A stretch of DNA of 64,000 nt from CAZTDD01 sp964612675 (GTDB lineage: Bacteria; Hinthialibacterota; Hinthialibacteria; Hinthialibacterales; JAKPRU01). Below, piece by piece: positions 24,994-33,812 of the stretch (positions are counted from its first letter, which is position 1; every line of letters begins with the position of its first letter). The notes below the pieces were generated by a model. It was not told the origin of the DNA and made no database searches. It saw nothing but the letters and a program-made list of their open reading frames with translations. The position numbers were made by a program, and so were the translations under genes. Location: the NCBI GenBank assembly GCA_964612675.1, contig CAZTDD010000008.1:39961-103960 (forward strand). Reading direction: 5' to 3'.

Positions 24994-25869
24994 TCAGCTC
25001 AAACCCCACTTCTTCATATTCCTGAGGCTAATCGCAATACTCTCCAGGGAATCGCGTTGACATCGGTCTTGTTCGACCATCAGATATCCGGCATGTGCTT
25101 CCTTCGCGGCCGCCAATATCCCCGGCCAGTTGAGATTCCCTTCACCGACTTCCGCAAATACCTGTTTCCCGTCCGATATGACCATGTCTTTAACGTGTAC
25201 TGTTGGAGCACGCCCAGGAGTCTTCCGAATCCACGCCGCCGGATCGCCGCCTCCGTGTTGAACCCAGTACACGTCGATCTCGAAATTAAAGAACTTCGGG
25301 TCGCTGGCCTCAAGCAGAATCTGTTGTCCGGATTTTCCATTATAATGAGTGAATTCGAAACTGTGATTGTGATAGCTGAATGTCATTCCGTATTCCGCTA
25401 ATTCTTCGCCCTTTTCCGAGCCCAGTTTAGCGAATCGCTCATAGCCTTCGGCGCTACGGAATTTGCCGGGCATACTACTGACAACAAGATGTTTGACGCC
25501 AAGTGCTTTGTTCTCATCGACCACTTTTTGCATATCCTGTTCAAGCGCTTCCCAGCCGGTATGGGCGGCTACCGCGCTCAGCTCGTTCTCTTTGAGGCGT
25601 TTGGCCCATTCCGATGGCTTCATTGGGCCGAAACCCGCGAGTTCGATAGTGTCATAGCCGATCTCTTTCACGCGGGCCAAAGTCCGAGCGGTCTCATCTG
25701 CTGTTTCCATGTGATCCCGAACCGTATAGAGAATTAATCCCGCTTTACTGGTGGGCACCTTCTTCAGTGCGGAAGCGTTTGCGATCTCCTGCCCGGCAAT
25801 CGCGGCTCCCGCTGCGGCTAACGCGCCCGTCTCGATAAATCGGCGTCGCTTCAATGTTCGTTCTGTCAT
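24994..25869 (-). CDS. Tat-exported sugar phosphate isomerase/epimerase-like TIM barrel
   Basis: The start has AGAGGAG upstream. A twin-arginine signal (KRRRFIETGALAAAGAAIAG) precedes a xylose-isomerase-like TIM barrel. The metal-site pattern of this family is visible: SYHNHSFEF, NFEIDVYWVQHGG, VHVKDM, EVGEGNLNW and MVEQDRC. Members isomerise or epimerise sugars, or act in inositol or keto-sugar catabolism; Tat export of a folded metal enzyme is common in Hydrogenedentes-like and planctomycete-like genomes. A promoter candidate lies about 70 bases upstream, so it need not depend on the preceding glycosidase operon. Confidence 0.88.
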   Translation of the reverse strand: MTERTLKRRRFIETGALAAAGAAIAGQEIANASALKKVPTSKAGLILYTVRDHMETADETARTLARVKEIGYDTIELAGFGPMKPSEWAKRLKENELSAVAAHTGWEALEQDMQKVVDENKALGVKHLVVSSMPGKFRSAEGYERFAKLGSEKGEELAEYGMTFSYHNHSFEFTHYNGKSGQQILLEASDPKFFNFEIDVYWVQHGGGDPAAWIRKTPGRAPTVHVKDMVISDGKQVFAEVGEGNLNWPGILAAAKEAHAGYLMVEQDRCQRDSLESIAISLRNMKKWGLS

Positions 25870-25940
25870 GGCTGTTCTCCTCTTTTGACCTGTATCGGCC
25901 GGATTTGCACTCCTGACCGATTCTCTTTTGCCGTGTTCTT

Positions 25941-25968
25941 ATTGTACGGCCTGTCTGGCTAACCGCAA
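25941..25968 (-). promoter_or_regulatory. Promoter candidate for the isomerase-like gene, overlapping an inverted repeat
   Basis: On the minus strand, TTGCGG (25968-25963), a 16-base spacer and TACAAT (25946-25941) are present. The upstream half overlaps TCTGGCT-aaccgca-AGCCAGA (25954-25974), which could be an operator or the transcript end of the preceding gene. Confidence 0.35.
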
Positions 25969-25986
25969 GCCAGAGAGAACCGGTGT

Positions 25987-28347
25987 CTACCATGGCTTCG
26001 GACCATCGCGGAACTTATCCATGGTATGCGAATAGGCATGTCCCCTCGAATTCCAAAGCATTTCGCCGAAATTCGGACAGGCAGGGTCTGTTGTAATGAT
26101 CTCCCAGCGCCCTGATTCGGAAGACCTCTTCCAGCTCCACCAGACCGCGATACTGTCGTGGCGGGGAAACCGCGCCAGACCGTCAAATCCCCAGGGCTCA
26201 TCCCAGATCATGACGCCCCGCCAGAAGCCAACCAGCTTCATACGGATAATTCCGTCGGAGGCGTATTTCGATGTATCCCACTCGTGGATTGTCGCGGTAC
26301 AGTACGGGAAATACATTCGTTGGAACCACCAGAGCCACGCCCGCAGCACATAGTCTCGATCGTAACCGTTTGGGTCGCGATAGCCTGCGGCATAAAATCC
26401 AGATAATTCCTCGATTTCTTCTTTTTCGTAGTATGTAATAAAACGTTTAAACGTTGACTTCACTTCCTCCGCTGTTGCACGATGTTCCTCTGAAAGACCT
26501 TTTCCAAGGTCGAACCATTCTTGACTCGTGGGACGACTATCCAAAAAGCGCCGCGACCTGCCGTTTAGGTGTTTCTCTCCGGCCTGGAATTCAATAATCT
26601 CTTTGATTCGGGAGCATTCTGTATCAAATACAAGGCAATCCAGGAAATTGACGGTTGATTCGAGTCTTTCCTTTTTCTTTGTTTTTGCTCGAATTCCTAT
26701 GATATCTCCGTCTATCGTGTTGATTTCTACTTTCGGTTGATCGACGGTATGGGAAACGTCCCAGCTCGACCAGGATGCTTCCACGGGATGATCGTCCGGT
26801 TTGGAGCGTTGGTTGATCCACTTACACACTTGATATTCTTGAGCCCCTTCCACCGCGGGCCACTTCAACAAATAGCGGTTTTCCTCGGTCTTTCGGGCCT
26901 CAATACCGCGAACGGCAATCGGTACATTGATCGAGAATCCCTGGCGTTCGTAGAGATTTTCGTGGGTTTGCATTACATGAATGAATTGACCCACCTGTTC
27001 GACATAGGCGGCTTCGGTGTCCGGTTCGGGTTCGTATCGTGCAAGCAGTTGTTCGTATTCTTCAACCGACTCACACTCACCGGGTTCTATGATTTTGCGA
27101 AAATGTCTTTTTACGGTTTCTTTCGCATGTAACGGTAAAACGGGAATAAAAAATGTATCGTTTTTGTTGGGGATCAGTTCGTGTTCGATACCTCTGGCAA
27201 ATAATCCGTACGCCGCCTTCGCAAGCAACCCTTCATCGGCCATCCAGTCAACGTCTTTCGATATTCGATGAAAATCGGCGATCGATTCCGACAATGAGAC
27301 CTGATAGGCGATTTTTGTTTTCTCTAAAAGTTCCTCTTTCGAACTGATCAAGCCGCGATGGACAACTTCACGCAACGTTGGAAGAATATCGTCATACCAA
27401 ACGTCCGGCCGCGCATACTCGAACAAATCCCAGTTCGGCTCGAATGCATAGACCGTTGCGCCCAACATTGCGGCCTGAAGGATCATCGGCCGGTAAATAC
27501 CTTTCGGGAATCTCGTCGGCCAATCATCCGGACAGCGTCCATACACACCGGGTTCGATGAAATGGGCGTTCTGCCACCACCACGACTGCGCCTCAATTCC
27601 CCATCGATCCACCACGTCCGCCATCCAAAATCCCCACACCGAGGTCTGGCGAGGAAGGTGCCGGTTACCGATATGCTCGTTTTGGGGAAGGACGTATGCG
27701 CGATAGGTTTCAAGCGTATGCCGCAGTTTCTTGCACAATGCATCACTACCGATATGCAGCCACCGCAGGCCTTGATGCTGCAGGGAAACTGCGAGTCCGT
27801 TTTTGGCGCCGAGTTTTATTAAATCGATCATGTAACTGATTTCAGGGGGCGTATATATATCGCTTACTTCCGGTATCGGATCGTAGAAGGCTGTTCGGTT
27901 TTCCGTAGCCTGGACAGCGAGAATACAGTCGTAGCGTTCAATGAGCTTAACAACATAGCGCAAGGGGAGAGTGTATTTGGGGTGTGGGTCCATTACTTGA
28001 AGACACACGGGAACCTTCGCGTCCTCCAACTTGTCCAAAATCGACAGATACGTTGAATATCTCCGCTCCAGGTTCAAATCTCGCACTTCGATTTGGAAGA
28101 TGCAGTAGGGTTTCAAATCATCCGGAACATGGTTTTGCCAATCGTTGATGATCAAATCCGGTTCAGAATGGCGGATCGCACGGCCTTGAAAAATAATCAA
28201 CGGGTGTTCGCGTGAGATCGACAATTTAAGCGGTTTTGCCCCAGGCGGAGGCTCGGTTTCTGCAATACCAGGTAGAAGCACAAATGGAAGCAACAGAAAC
28301 CAGCAATGAATATATCGGTTCGATTTTAGTGAGCATTTGCGATACAT
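25987..28347 (-). CDS. Secreted GH98-like glycosidase with C-terminal NTF2-like domain
   Basis: A signal peptide (CWFLLLPFVLLPGIAE) precedes a TIM-barrel-like region. VCLQVMDPHPKYTL, LQHQGLRWLHIG, EAQSWWWQNAHFIEPG and YAFEPNWDLFEYA resemble the GH98 catalytic domain, known for endo-beta-galactosidases that cut blood-group or related glycans. I place it there with moderate confidence and cannot name the catalytic acid. A fibronectin-like stretch (about 480-560) follows. The last 150 residues (STFKRFITYYEKEEIEELSG, then FWRGVMIWDEPWGF) look like an NTF2/SnoaL-type domain, an unusual partner. It lies 43 bases after the GH29 gene on the same strand, probably in one operon. Confidence 0.7.
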   Translation of the reverse strand: MYRKCSLKSNRYIHCWFLLLPFVLLPGIAETEPPPGAKPLKLSISREHPLIIFQGRAIRHSEPDLIINDWQNHVPDDLKPYCIFQIEVRDLNLERRYSTYLSILDKLEDAKVPVCLQVMDPHPKYTLPLRYVVKLIERYDCILAVQATENRTAFYDPIPEVSDIYTPPEISYMIDLIKLGAKNGLAVSLQHQGLRWLHIGSDALCKKLRHTLETYRAYVLPQNEHIGNRHLPRQTSVWGFWMADVVDRWGIEAQSWWWQNAHFIEPGVYGRCPDDWPTRFPKGIYRPMILQAAMLGATVYAFEPNWDLFEYARPDVWYDDILPTLREVVHRGLISSKEELLEKTKIAYQVSLSESIADFHRISKDVDWMADEGLLAKAAYGLFARGIEHELIPNKNDTFFIPVLPLHAKETVKRHFRKIIEPGECESVEEYEQLLARYEPEPDTEAAYVEQVGQFIHVMQTHENLYERQGFSINVPIAVRGIEARKTEENRYLLKWPAVEGAQEYQVCKWINQRSKPDDHPVEASWSSWDVSHTVDQPKVEINTIDGDIIGIRAKTKKKERLESTVNFLDCLVFDTECSRIKEIIEFQAGEKHLNGRSRRFLDSRPTSQEWFDLGKGLSEEHRATAEEVKSTFKRFITYYEKEEIEELSGFYAAGYRDPNGYDRDYVLRAWLWWFQRMYFPYCTATIHEWDTSKYASDGIIRMKLVGFWRGVMIWDEPWGFDGLARFPRHDSIAVWWSWKRSSESGRWEIITTDPACPNFGEMLWNSRGHAYSHTMDKFRDGPKPW

Positions 28348-28390
28348 GAAATCTTCTAACTCCAGGGAACGGTGGCTTTCACTGCTCTGA

Positions 28391-29878
28391 TTACGAGGCA
28401 GGGCGTTTAAACAGGCCGATAGTATGAATGACTGGACATGCGCGCGAGCCGGTGATCTGAAAACGAACCTTTGATGCTCTGATCGGCGAAAAACGAAGGA
28501 GTCGCTTGTGACCGATCGTTGTTTCTTCCGCTATAGTCTCCCAGCCGTCTGCTGTCTTTGCTTCGAAAACAAAATCCATCACGCGCTGACCCAGTTCGAT
28601 GGATTCCTGGATCATTGCCACGTCGAACTCGGTTTCCTTTCCCAAATCAATCTCAATCCATCCAACCTTTTCACCGTCATCGGTCGCCCAGTATGTTGAC
28701 GAGTCTCCATCCAAAACATTATCGGCATCGTACGCATCGCTGTCTTCACGAACATTACTCGCCTCCGCAGTGCTTCCTCGGGCGAGATCATTCTCAAACG
28801 TTTTGTCTAAGGTCGTACGAAATTCCTTGAGCCGCTTCACGTCGTTTTCATGGATCAATCCCCGTTGATCCGGTGGAAGGTTCAACAAGAGCACTCCGTT
28901 TCGTCCGACCGATTTATAATAAATGTCCAGAAGATGGTCGAGAGAATGGACTTTGTCGTCTTGTTTTTTGTGGTAAAACCAGCCCGGACGGATAGAAACA
29001 TCGCACTCGGCGGGATACCAGATACAGTTCTCTGTTTTCCCTTCGCGGACCATTCGATCCGCGAGCTCCTGTCCACTGCCGTCCACGTACGTGCGATGGA
29101 GTTCGACCCAACGCAGCTCTTTCATGTCGTCGGTTACGGGTTGAACCGACCACTCGGTTTCGGAGGCATACCCCTTTTCGTTTCCGCACCAGCGAATATC
29201 CGGCCCGCACCCGAAAATCAATGCGTTCGGTTGACACTCCCGAACGACTTTATAGTAAGAAGGCCAATCATAGACCTGTCTTTTGCCGTTCGGTCCTTCG
29301 CCGCACGCACCGTCAAACCACACCTCCGCGATTGGGCCGTAGTTCGTCAGCAATTCGCGCAGCTGATTCCGAAAATACTGATTGTATACCGGTGAATTCC
29401 CATACGTCGGTTCGTGACGATCCCAGGGCGACAGGTAAATACCGAACTCGAGACCGTATTCACGGCAGGCATCGGACAATTCCCGTACGACGTCGCCTTC
29501 TCCGTTTTTCCACGGACTGTGTTTGACCGAGTGTTCGGTGTATTTACTCGGCCAGAGGCAAAACCCGTCGTGGTGTTTCGCGGTGAGAATCAGCATTTTC
29601 AGACCCGCGTCGCGAGCGACTCGAGCCCATTGACGTGTATCCAGCTTGGTTGGATTGAAGATGCTGGGATCTTCCGTCCCCTCGCCCCACTCTCGGTCCG
29701 TGAACGTATTCACCGTAAAGTGGATGAACCCCGTCATCTCCATCGCCTGCCATGCCCGTTGTTGAGGAGAGGGAAGAGGGGGAACCGGTGCCGGAGGTTC
29801 CGCAGATACGAGGCAGGGAACTGTCGCTGTAAGAATTGCACCCCACAGCAGGGACTGAAGATAGCGTGCGTGAATCAT
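28391..29878 (-). CDS. Secreted GH29 alpha-L-fucosidase with discoidin-type module
   Basis: GGAGAATG lies just before the ATG, and a signal peptide ends near VSAEPP. GH29 motifs are clear: MEMTGFIHFTVNTF, LILTAKHHDGFCLWPS, EFGIYLSPWDRH and AEVWFDGACGEG, whose Asp is the expected nucleophile. VLLLNLPPDQRG follows. The C-terminal 130 residues (VLDGDSSTYWATDD, GWIEIDLG) form an F5/8-type (CBM32-like) domain that would bind sugar. It is 52 residues longer than the GH29 lipoprotein at 16277 and belongs to a different subgroup by its motifs. It heads an operon with the GH98-like gene, fitting joint attack on a fucosylated galactan-type or host-type glycan. Confidence 0.9.
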   Translation of the reverse strand: MIHARYLQSLLWGAILTATVPCLVSAEPPAPVPPLPSPQQRAWQAMEMTGFIHFTVNTFTDREWGEGTEDPSIFNPTKLDTRQWARVARDAGLKMLILTAKHHDGFCLWPSKYTEHSVKHSPWKNGEGDVVRELSDACREYGLEFGIYLSPWDRHEPTYGNSPVYNQYFRNQLRELLTNYGPIAEVWFDGACGEGPNGKRQVYDWPSYYKVVRECQPNALIFGCGPDIRWCGNEKGYASETEWSVQPVTDDMKELRWVELHRTYVDGSGQELADRMVREGKTENCIWYPAECDVSIRPGWFYHKKQDDKVHSLDHLLDIYYKSVGRNGVLLLNLPPDQRGLIHENDVKRLKEFRTTLDKTFENDLARGSTAEASNVREDSDAYDADNVLDGDSSTYWATDDGEKVGWIEIDLGKETEFDVAMIQESIELGQRVMDFVFEAKTADGWETIAEETTIGHKRLLRFSPIRASKVRFQITGSRACPVIHTIGLFKRPAS

Positions 29879-30006
29879 CTTTCATTCTCCGTTTTGGCAT
29901 TCGGGTGATTTCTGTGTGCCTTCAAGGTAGAGGTTTCCGCACCTTCTGAGAAGAGCCGCACGCCGTCACCTGCACGAAGCCGTGAAAACCTGTCTATGCA
30001 GCCTCA

Positions 30007-30035
30007 TTGACATCCACTCACACTCGGAATACCCT
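30007..30035 (+). promoter_or_regulatory. Promoter candidate for the symporter operon
   Basis: A perfect TTGACA (30007-30012), a 17-base spacer and TACCCT (30030-30035) lie in the divergent gap, about 125 bases before the symporter start. The rest of the 280-base gap shows nothing else. Confidence 0.4.
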
Positions 30036-30161
30036 TCCGGCCACATATCCTCTACTGTGTGCCGGTAGGGTGGGGTAGCGAAAATCCCTTCGCAGGTTGT
30101 TTGTGACGACACCTTCGAGGAACGAAATCCACGAGAACAGGACTCATTTAGGGAAGTAATC

Positions 30162-32015
30162 ATGGATCAAGGCTTAGCGTTTATCGATTGGTTAATTGTT
30201 GTTGGTTTTACAGCAATCATGCTCGGCATTGGTTTCTATTTTGTCAGGCGAGCGGGAAAGGACATCCAGTCGTTTTTTATCTCCAGCCGTTCGTTGCCGT
30301 GGTATATCAGCGGGGCGTCGATGATTGCCACCAATTTCGCGTCCGATACGCCCCTCTGGGTTAGCAGTCTCGTCAGGAAATACGGTGTCTATTATATCTG
30401 GCAGTACTGGGCGCCTCTGATCGGCTATGCGCTATCGGTCGTTCTGTTCTCGCGGCTCTGGCGACGAATGCGTGTCATAACGGACGTCGAATTTCTCGAG
30501 AATCGATATTCCGGAAATCTCGGGCGGGTTTTACGATTCTGGTCGGGTGGAACATTCGCCTTCTTTGTCTGCCCGCTCATGATTGGCTGGGTTACGAAGG
30601 CGATGGAAGTGATCACCCGCGAAGCGATGGGACTTCCTGCGGAATACCGGATTTACACCACTGGGGCCGTTGTTTTTGTGGCCTTAATTATGTGTACCAT
30701 GTCGGGCCTGTGGGGCGTGGTGTACAGCGACTTTGTTCAGCTGATTGTCGCCACGTTTGGAACGCTGACCCTGGCTGTGATGGCCGTCCATCATGTCGGC
30801 GGCCTGGATGCGATGCTGGAGAAACTTTCTGCTATGCAGGAATGGAGCGGGAGGGCGCTGAACATCGCACCGGATATCGGGACGGGCGAAATGCAAATGT
30901 CGATTTGGAACGCCATCGGGTACTTTGGCATCCTATGGTACCTGACTGCCATCTCGTCCGGATACCAGGCGCAGCGTGTTCTGGCGTGTAAAGACGAACG
31001 CCATTCGACATATGCTATGCTCATGACGACCGTGACCTACCACGGAATTCTCGCGTGGCCGTGGATTATTGTCGCGCTCTGTTCCCTGATTCTGTTTCCA
31101 ACTCTCGGCGAGGGAGTCAGCCAGGATTGTGCCTATCCACGGATGATTGTCACAATCCTGCCGGTTGGATTGAGAGGACTGCTTGTTGCGGCCCTTTTCG
31201 CCGCCTTTATCTCTACAATCAGCACGTTGTTTAATTGGGGGTCATCCTATCTGATCAACGACGTGTACAAGCGATTTGTTGTGAAGAACGGATCGGACAA
31301 GCATTACGTTTACGCCGCCCGTATCGCAACTCTCGCCATTGCTGTCGCGGGCGGGATAATTTCCTTCTACGCCAGAGACATTCAACAGCTGTTAACAATC
31401 TTTTATGTTGTTACAGCCGGGACCTCGGTGATCGCAATTCTTCGATGGTTGTGGTGGAGATTGAACGCCGCGGGGGATCTAGCGGGGATTCTTACCGCCT
31501 GGATCATGGCGGTTCTCCTGCTGTTTGTGAAAGCCTTTGACAAGCCTGCACAGATGATTTTCGGACTTTCCCCGGAGACGGAACTCAGCACCGATCCAAA
31601 TCTTCTTGGCGCCCGCATGCTCTTTATGGTGGTGAGCGTGACCCTGGTGGCTGTGATTGTGTCTTACTTGACGCGACCAACGGATGAAAAGCACCTGAAA
31701 GAGTTTGTCCTTCGTGCCAGGCCGTTTCGTGCTCTCTGGGGACCGTTTCTCCGGCGTCACGGGATCGAGTATCCTGAACGAGAGAGCTTCGGACGCACGA
31801 TCGTCTCCTGGCTATTAGCGATCGCTTGTGTTGTCTCGGCCATATTTGCGATTGGAAAACTGTTGTTGGGCTCTCCCATTATCGGAGCGATTTGTGTGGT
31901 GATTTTTGCCGTTACTTTGCATTTGACCGTCAAACGAATCCATGAGGATTTTGCTTCAATGCCGGACGAGAGTGTCGAACCCATTCAACCAGACTCAGGA
32001 GGATCGATGAAATGA
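30162..32015 (+). CDS. Sodium:solute symporter (SSS family)
   Basis: The 617-residue protein has about 13-14 hydrophobic helices. The N-terminal region includes FFISSRSLPWYISGASMIAT and FASDTPLW, the sodium- and substrate-site helix of the SSS family. GLWGVVYSDFVQL, SGYQAQRVLACKDERHS and AALFAAFISTISTLFNWGSS are further signatures shared with SGLT-type sugar and solute transporters. It would bring a sugar, sialic acid or similar product across the inner membrane using sodium. It overlaps the next gene by four bases, so the partner protein at 32012 is likely made with it. The transported solute cannot be read from sequence. Confidence 0.92.
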   Translation: MDQGLAFIDWLIVVGFTAIMLGIGFYFVRRAGKDIQSFFISSRSLPWYISGASMIATNFASDTPLWVSSLVRKYGVYYIWQYWAPLIGYALSVVLFSRLWRRMRVITDVEFLENRYSGNLGRVLRFWSGGTFAFFVCPLMIGWVTKAMEVITREAMGLPAEYRIYTTGAVVFVALIMCTMSGLWGVVYSDFVQLIVATFGTLTLAVMAVHHVGGLDAMLEKLSAMQEWSGRALNIAPDIGTGEMQMSIWNAIGYFGILWYLTAISSGYQAQRVLACKDERHSTYAMLMTTVTYHGILAWPWIIVALCSLILFPTLGEGVSQDCAYPRMIVTILPVGLRGLLVAALFAAFISTISTLFNWGSSYLINDVYKRFVVKNGSDKHYVYAARIATLAIAVAGGIISFYARDIQQLLTIFYVVTAGTSVIAILRWLWWRLNAAGDLAGILTAWIMAVLLLFVKAFDKPAQMIFGLSPETELSTDPNLLGARMLFMVVSVTLVAVIVSYLTRPTDEKHLKEFVLRARPFRALWGPFLRRHGIEYPERESFGRTIVSWLLAIACVVSAIFAIGKLLLGSPIIGAICVVIFAVTLHLTVKRIHEDFASMPDESVEPIQPDSGGSMK

Positions 32016-33436
32016 AACAGGTGTTATCTCGGCGAGTTCACATGTTTGTATTGGTTTCGCTTTGTGCGGCGGTTTTTCCGGGATTTCTTTATTGTTCTTC
32101 GGACATATCCGAGAAACCGCGTGTGATTGTGCTAACGGATATTTCCAATGAACCCGACGACGAAGAATCCATGGTGCGCTTTCTCGTGTATTCGAATGAG
32201 TACGACGTCGAGGGCCTGATCGCAACGACTTCCGTTTGGCTCAGAAATAAGACGCGTCTCGACTTGATCAAGCGCCAGATCAAAGCCTTTGGACAGGTTC
32301 GTGAGAATCTAGTAAAGCATGCGAATGGTTACCCCACTGTCGATCAGTTACTCAGCATCGCTACTGAAGGCCAGCAGGGCTTTGGAATGGACGCTGTCGG
32401 TCCCGGCAAAAGTACCGACGGATCGAAACATATCATCGAGGTTGTCGATCGCCCCGATGATCGGCCTGTCTGGGTCACTGCATGGGGCGGAGCGAACACG
32501 CTTGCTCAAGCGCTATGGGATGTGAAATACACGCGGTCACCGGAGGAACTGAAGCAATTTGTGTCGAAAATCAGGGTATATACAATATCGGACCAGGACA
32601 ATTCCGGCCGTTGGATGCGAATTACATTTCCCGATTTGTTTTATGTGGTTACTCCCAGCAGTGTCGATTGGCGGGAATACTACAAAGCGACCTGGACCGG
32701 CATCGCCGGCGACCGGCATTACAAAAACGGGCCGTATCATTTTTTTGAACTCGTTGACAATCCATGGCTCACAGAGAACGTCATAGAAAACCACGGACCG
32801 CTTGGAGAGCTTTATCCAAAACTCGAATATATTATGGAGGGCGATACGCCCTCTTTCCTGAACTTGATCAACAACGGCCTCGGGAGTCACATTAGTCCGA
32901 CATACGGCGGTTGGGGCGGTCGATACGAACTCTATCAGTCCTACGCGGAAACGCGCCCCATTTACACAAACAGTCGCGATACGGTTCAGGCACAGGACGG
33001 CTCCGTTCATACAACCGCTCAAGCGACAATTTGGCGGTGGCGACAGGCTTTTCAGCACGATTTCGCCGCACGCATGGATTGGTGTGTTGCGGATGAATAC
33101 AAGGACGCGAACCACAATCCCGTTGCCGTATTGAATAATGTCGTAGGCAAGGGCATTGTCGAGATCGGCGTGAAATCCGGTGATGAAGTGCGATTGTCTG
33201 CGGAGGGATCTCGTGATCCTGACAGCGATGAATTCGATATAAGCTGGTTCCCGTATCCCGAAGCAGGATCATTCAGCGGGGCTGTCGAATTAACCTCGAC
33301 CGATTCGCTGCAAACCTCATTCATCGCTCCAAAAGTCGAAAAAGAAGAAACGATTCACATCCTTCTTCAGCTAAAGGACAATGGAAACCCTTCTCTGTTC
33401 AGCTATCGTCGAGCGATTGTCCGAGTTGAACCATAG
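32012..33436 (+). CDS. Secreted DUF1593 (nucleoside-hydrolase-like, Sde182 family) protein
   Basis: The ATG overlaps the symporter stop (ATGA), with AGGAGG nine bases upstream. A signal peptide ends near LYCSS. The nucleoside-hydrolase-like Asp cluster is visible: VIVLTDISNEPDDEESMVRFLVYS, split here as VIVLTDISNEPDDEES and MVRFLVYS. VWVTAWGGANTLAQALWD and YTISDQDNSGRWM follow, as in the DUF1593/Sde182 family linked to polysaccharide use. The last 100 residues (EVRLSAEGSRDPDSDEF, IHILLQLKDNG) are the typical C-terminal Ig-like domain. The reaction is probably cleavage of a glycosidic bond, possibly with the product imported by the coupled symporter; the substrate is unproven. Confidence 0.88.
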   Translation: MKQVLSRRVHMFVLVSLCAAVFPGFLYCSSDISEKPRVIVLTDISNEPDDEESMVRFLVYSNEYDVEGLIATTSVWLRNKTRLDLIKRQIKAFGQVRENLVKHANGYPTVDQLLSIATEGQQGFGMDAVGPGKSTDGSKHIIEVVDRPDDRPVWVTAWGGANTLAQALWDVKYTRSPEELKQFVSKIRVYTISDQDNSGRWMRITFPDLFYVVTPSSVDWREYYKATWTGIAGDRHYKNGPYHFFELVDNPWLTENVIENHGPLGELYPKLEYIMEGDTPSFLNLINNGLGSHISPTYGGWGGRYELYQSYAETRPIYTNSRDTVQAQDGSVHTTAQATIWRWRQAFQHDFAARMDWCVADEYKDANHNPVAVLNNVVGKGIVEIGVKSGDEVRLSAEGSRDPDSDEFDISWFPYPEAGSFSGAVELTSTDSLQTSFIAPKVEKEETIHILLQLKDNGNPSLFSYRRAIVRVEP

Positions 33437-33515
33437 AGAGACTGTTTTCGAAGAGTTTCGGTAAAGATGGACGGAAACAATGTCGTTAAGTTAACAAAAT
33501 ACTGAGCGGTTTGCT

Positions 33516-33583
33516 GGGAGGGCGAGGCTCCCGCCGAGCCGAAGACAAAGAAAGAACCGGCTCACCAGGAGGTTCGCCCTCCC
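33516..33583. repeat. Dispersed imperfect palindrome (GGGAGGGCGAGGCTCCCGCC type)
   Basis: The left arm (33516-33540) and the reverse complement of the right arm (33559-33583) agree at about 19 of 25 bases, with perfect outer decamers GGGAGGGCGA / TCGCCCTCCC. This sequence type recurs as an intergenic repeat in planctomycete-like and related genomes, where it is often mistranslated as EGEPPGEP peptides. One copy is seen here. The rest of the 376-base gap holds a promoter and nothing else recognisable. Confidence 0.55.
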
Positions 33584-33761
33584 TTGTTCCTTCTTGAATG
33601 TTTGAGCTAATGACATCGCGGGCGGAGAGAGGTGACGCCGGATTCGGCAAATGTGTTGTACAGATCTTCTGAGCTCCGAATCGGTGGTGCCGACAATTTG
33701 AGACTGGAGCCGCAGGTCGGGGGCTTGCGAGAAGAAGGAGGGGTGGGCAGAATACTCTTAA

Positions 33762-33789
33762 TTGAACCGAAACACGACACCTGTAACAT
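33762..33789 (+). promoter_or_regulatory. Promoter candidate for the metallophosphoesterase gene
   Basis: TTGAAC (33762-33767), a 16-base spacer and TAACAT (33784-33789) lie 24 bases before the ATG at 33813, leaving room for a short leader with GGAGG. Confidence 0.4.
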
Positions 33790-33812
33790 TGTAAGCACGG
33801 AGGTCTCATATC

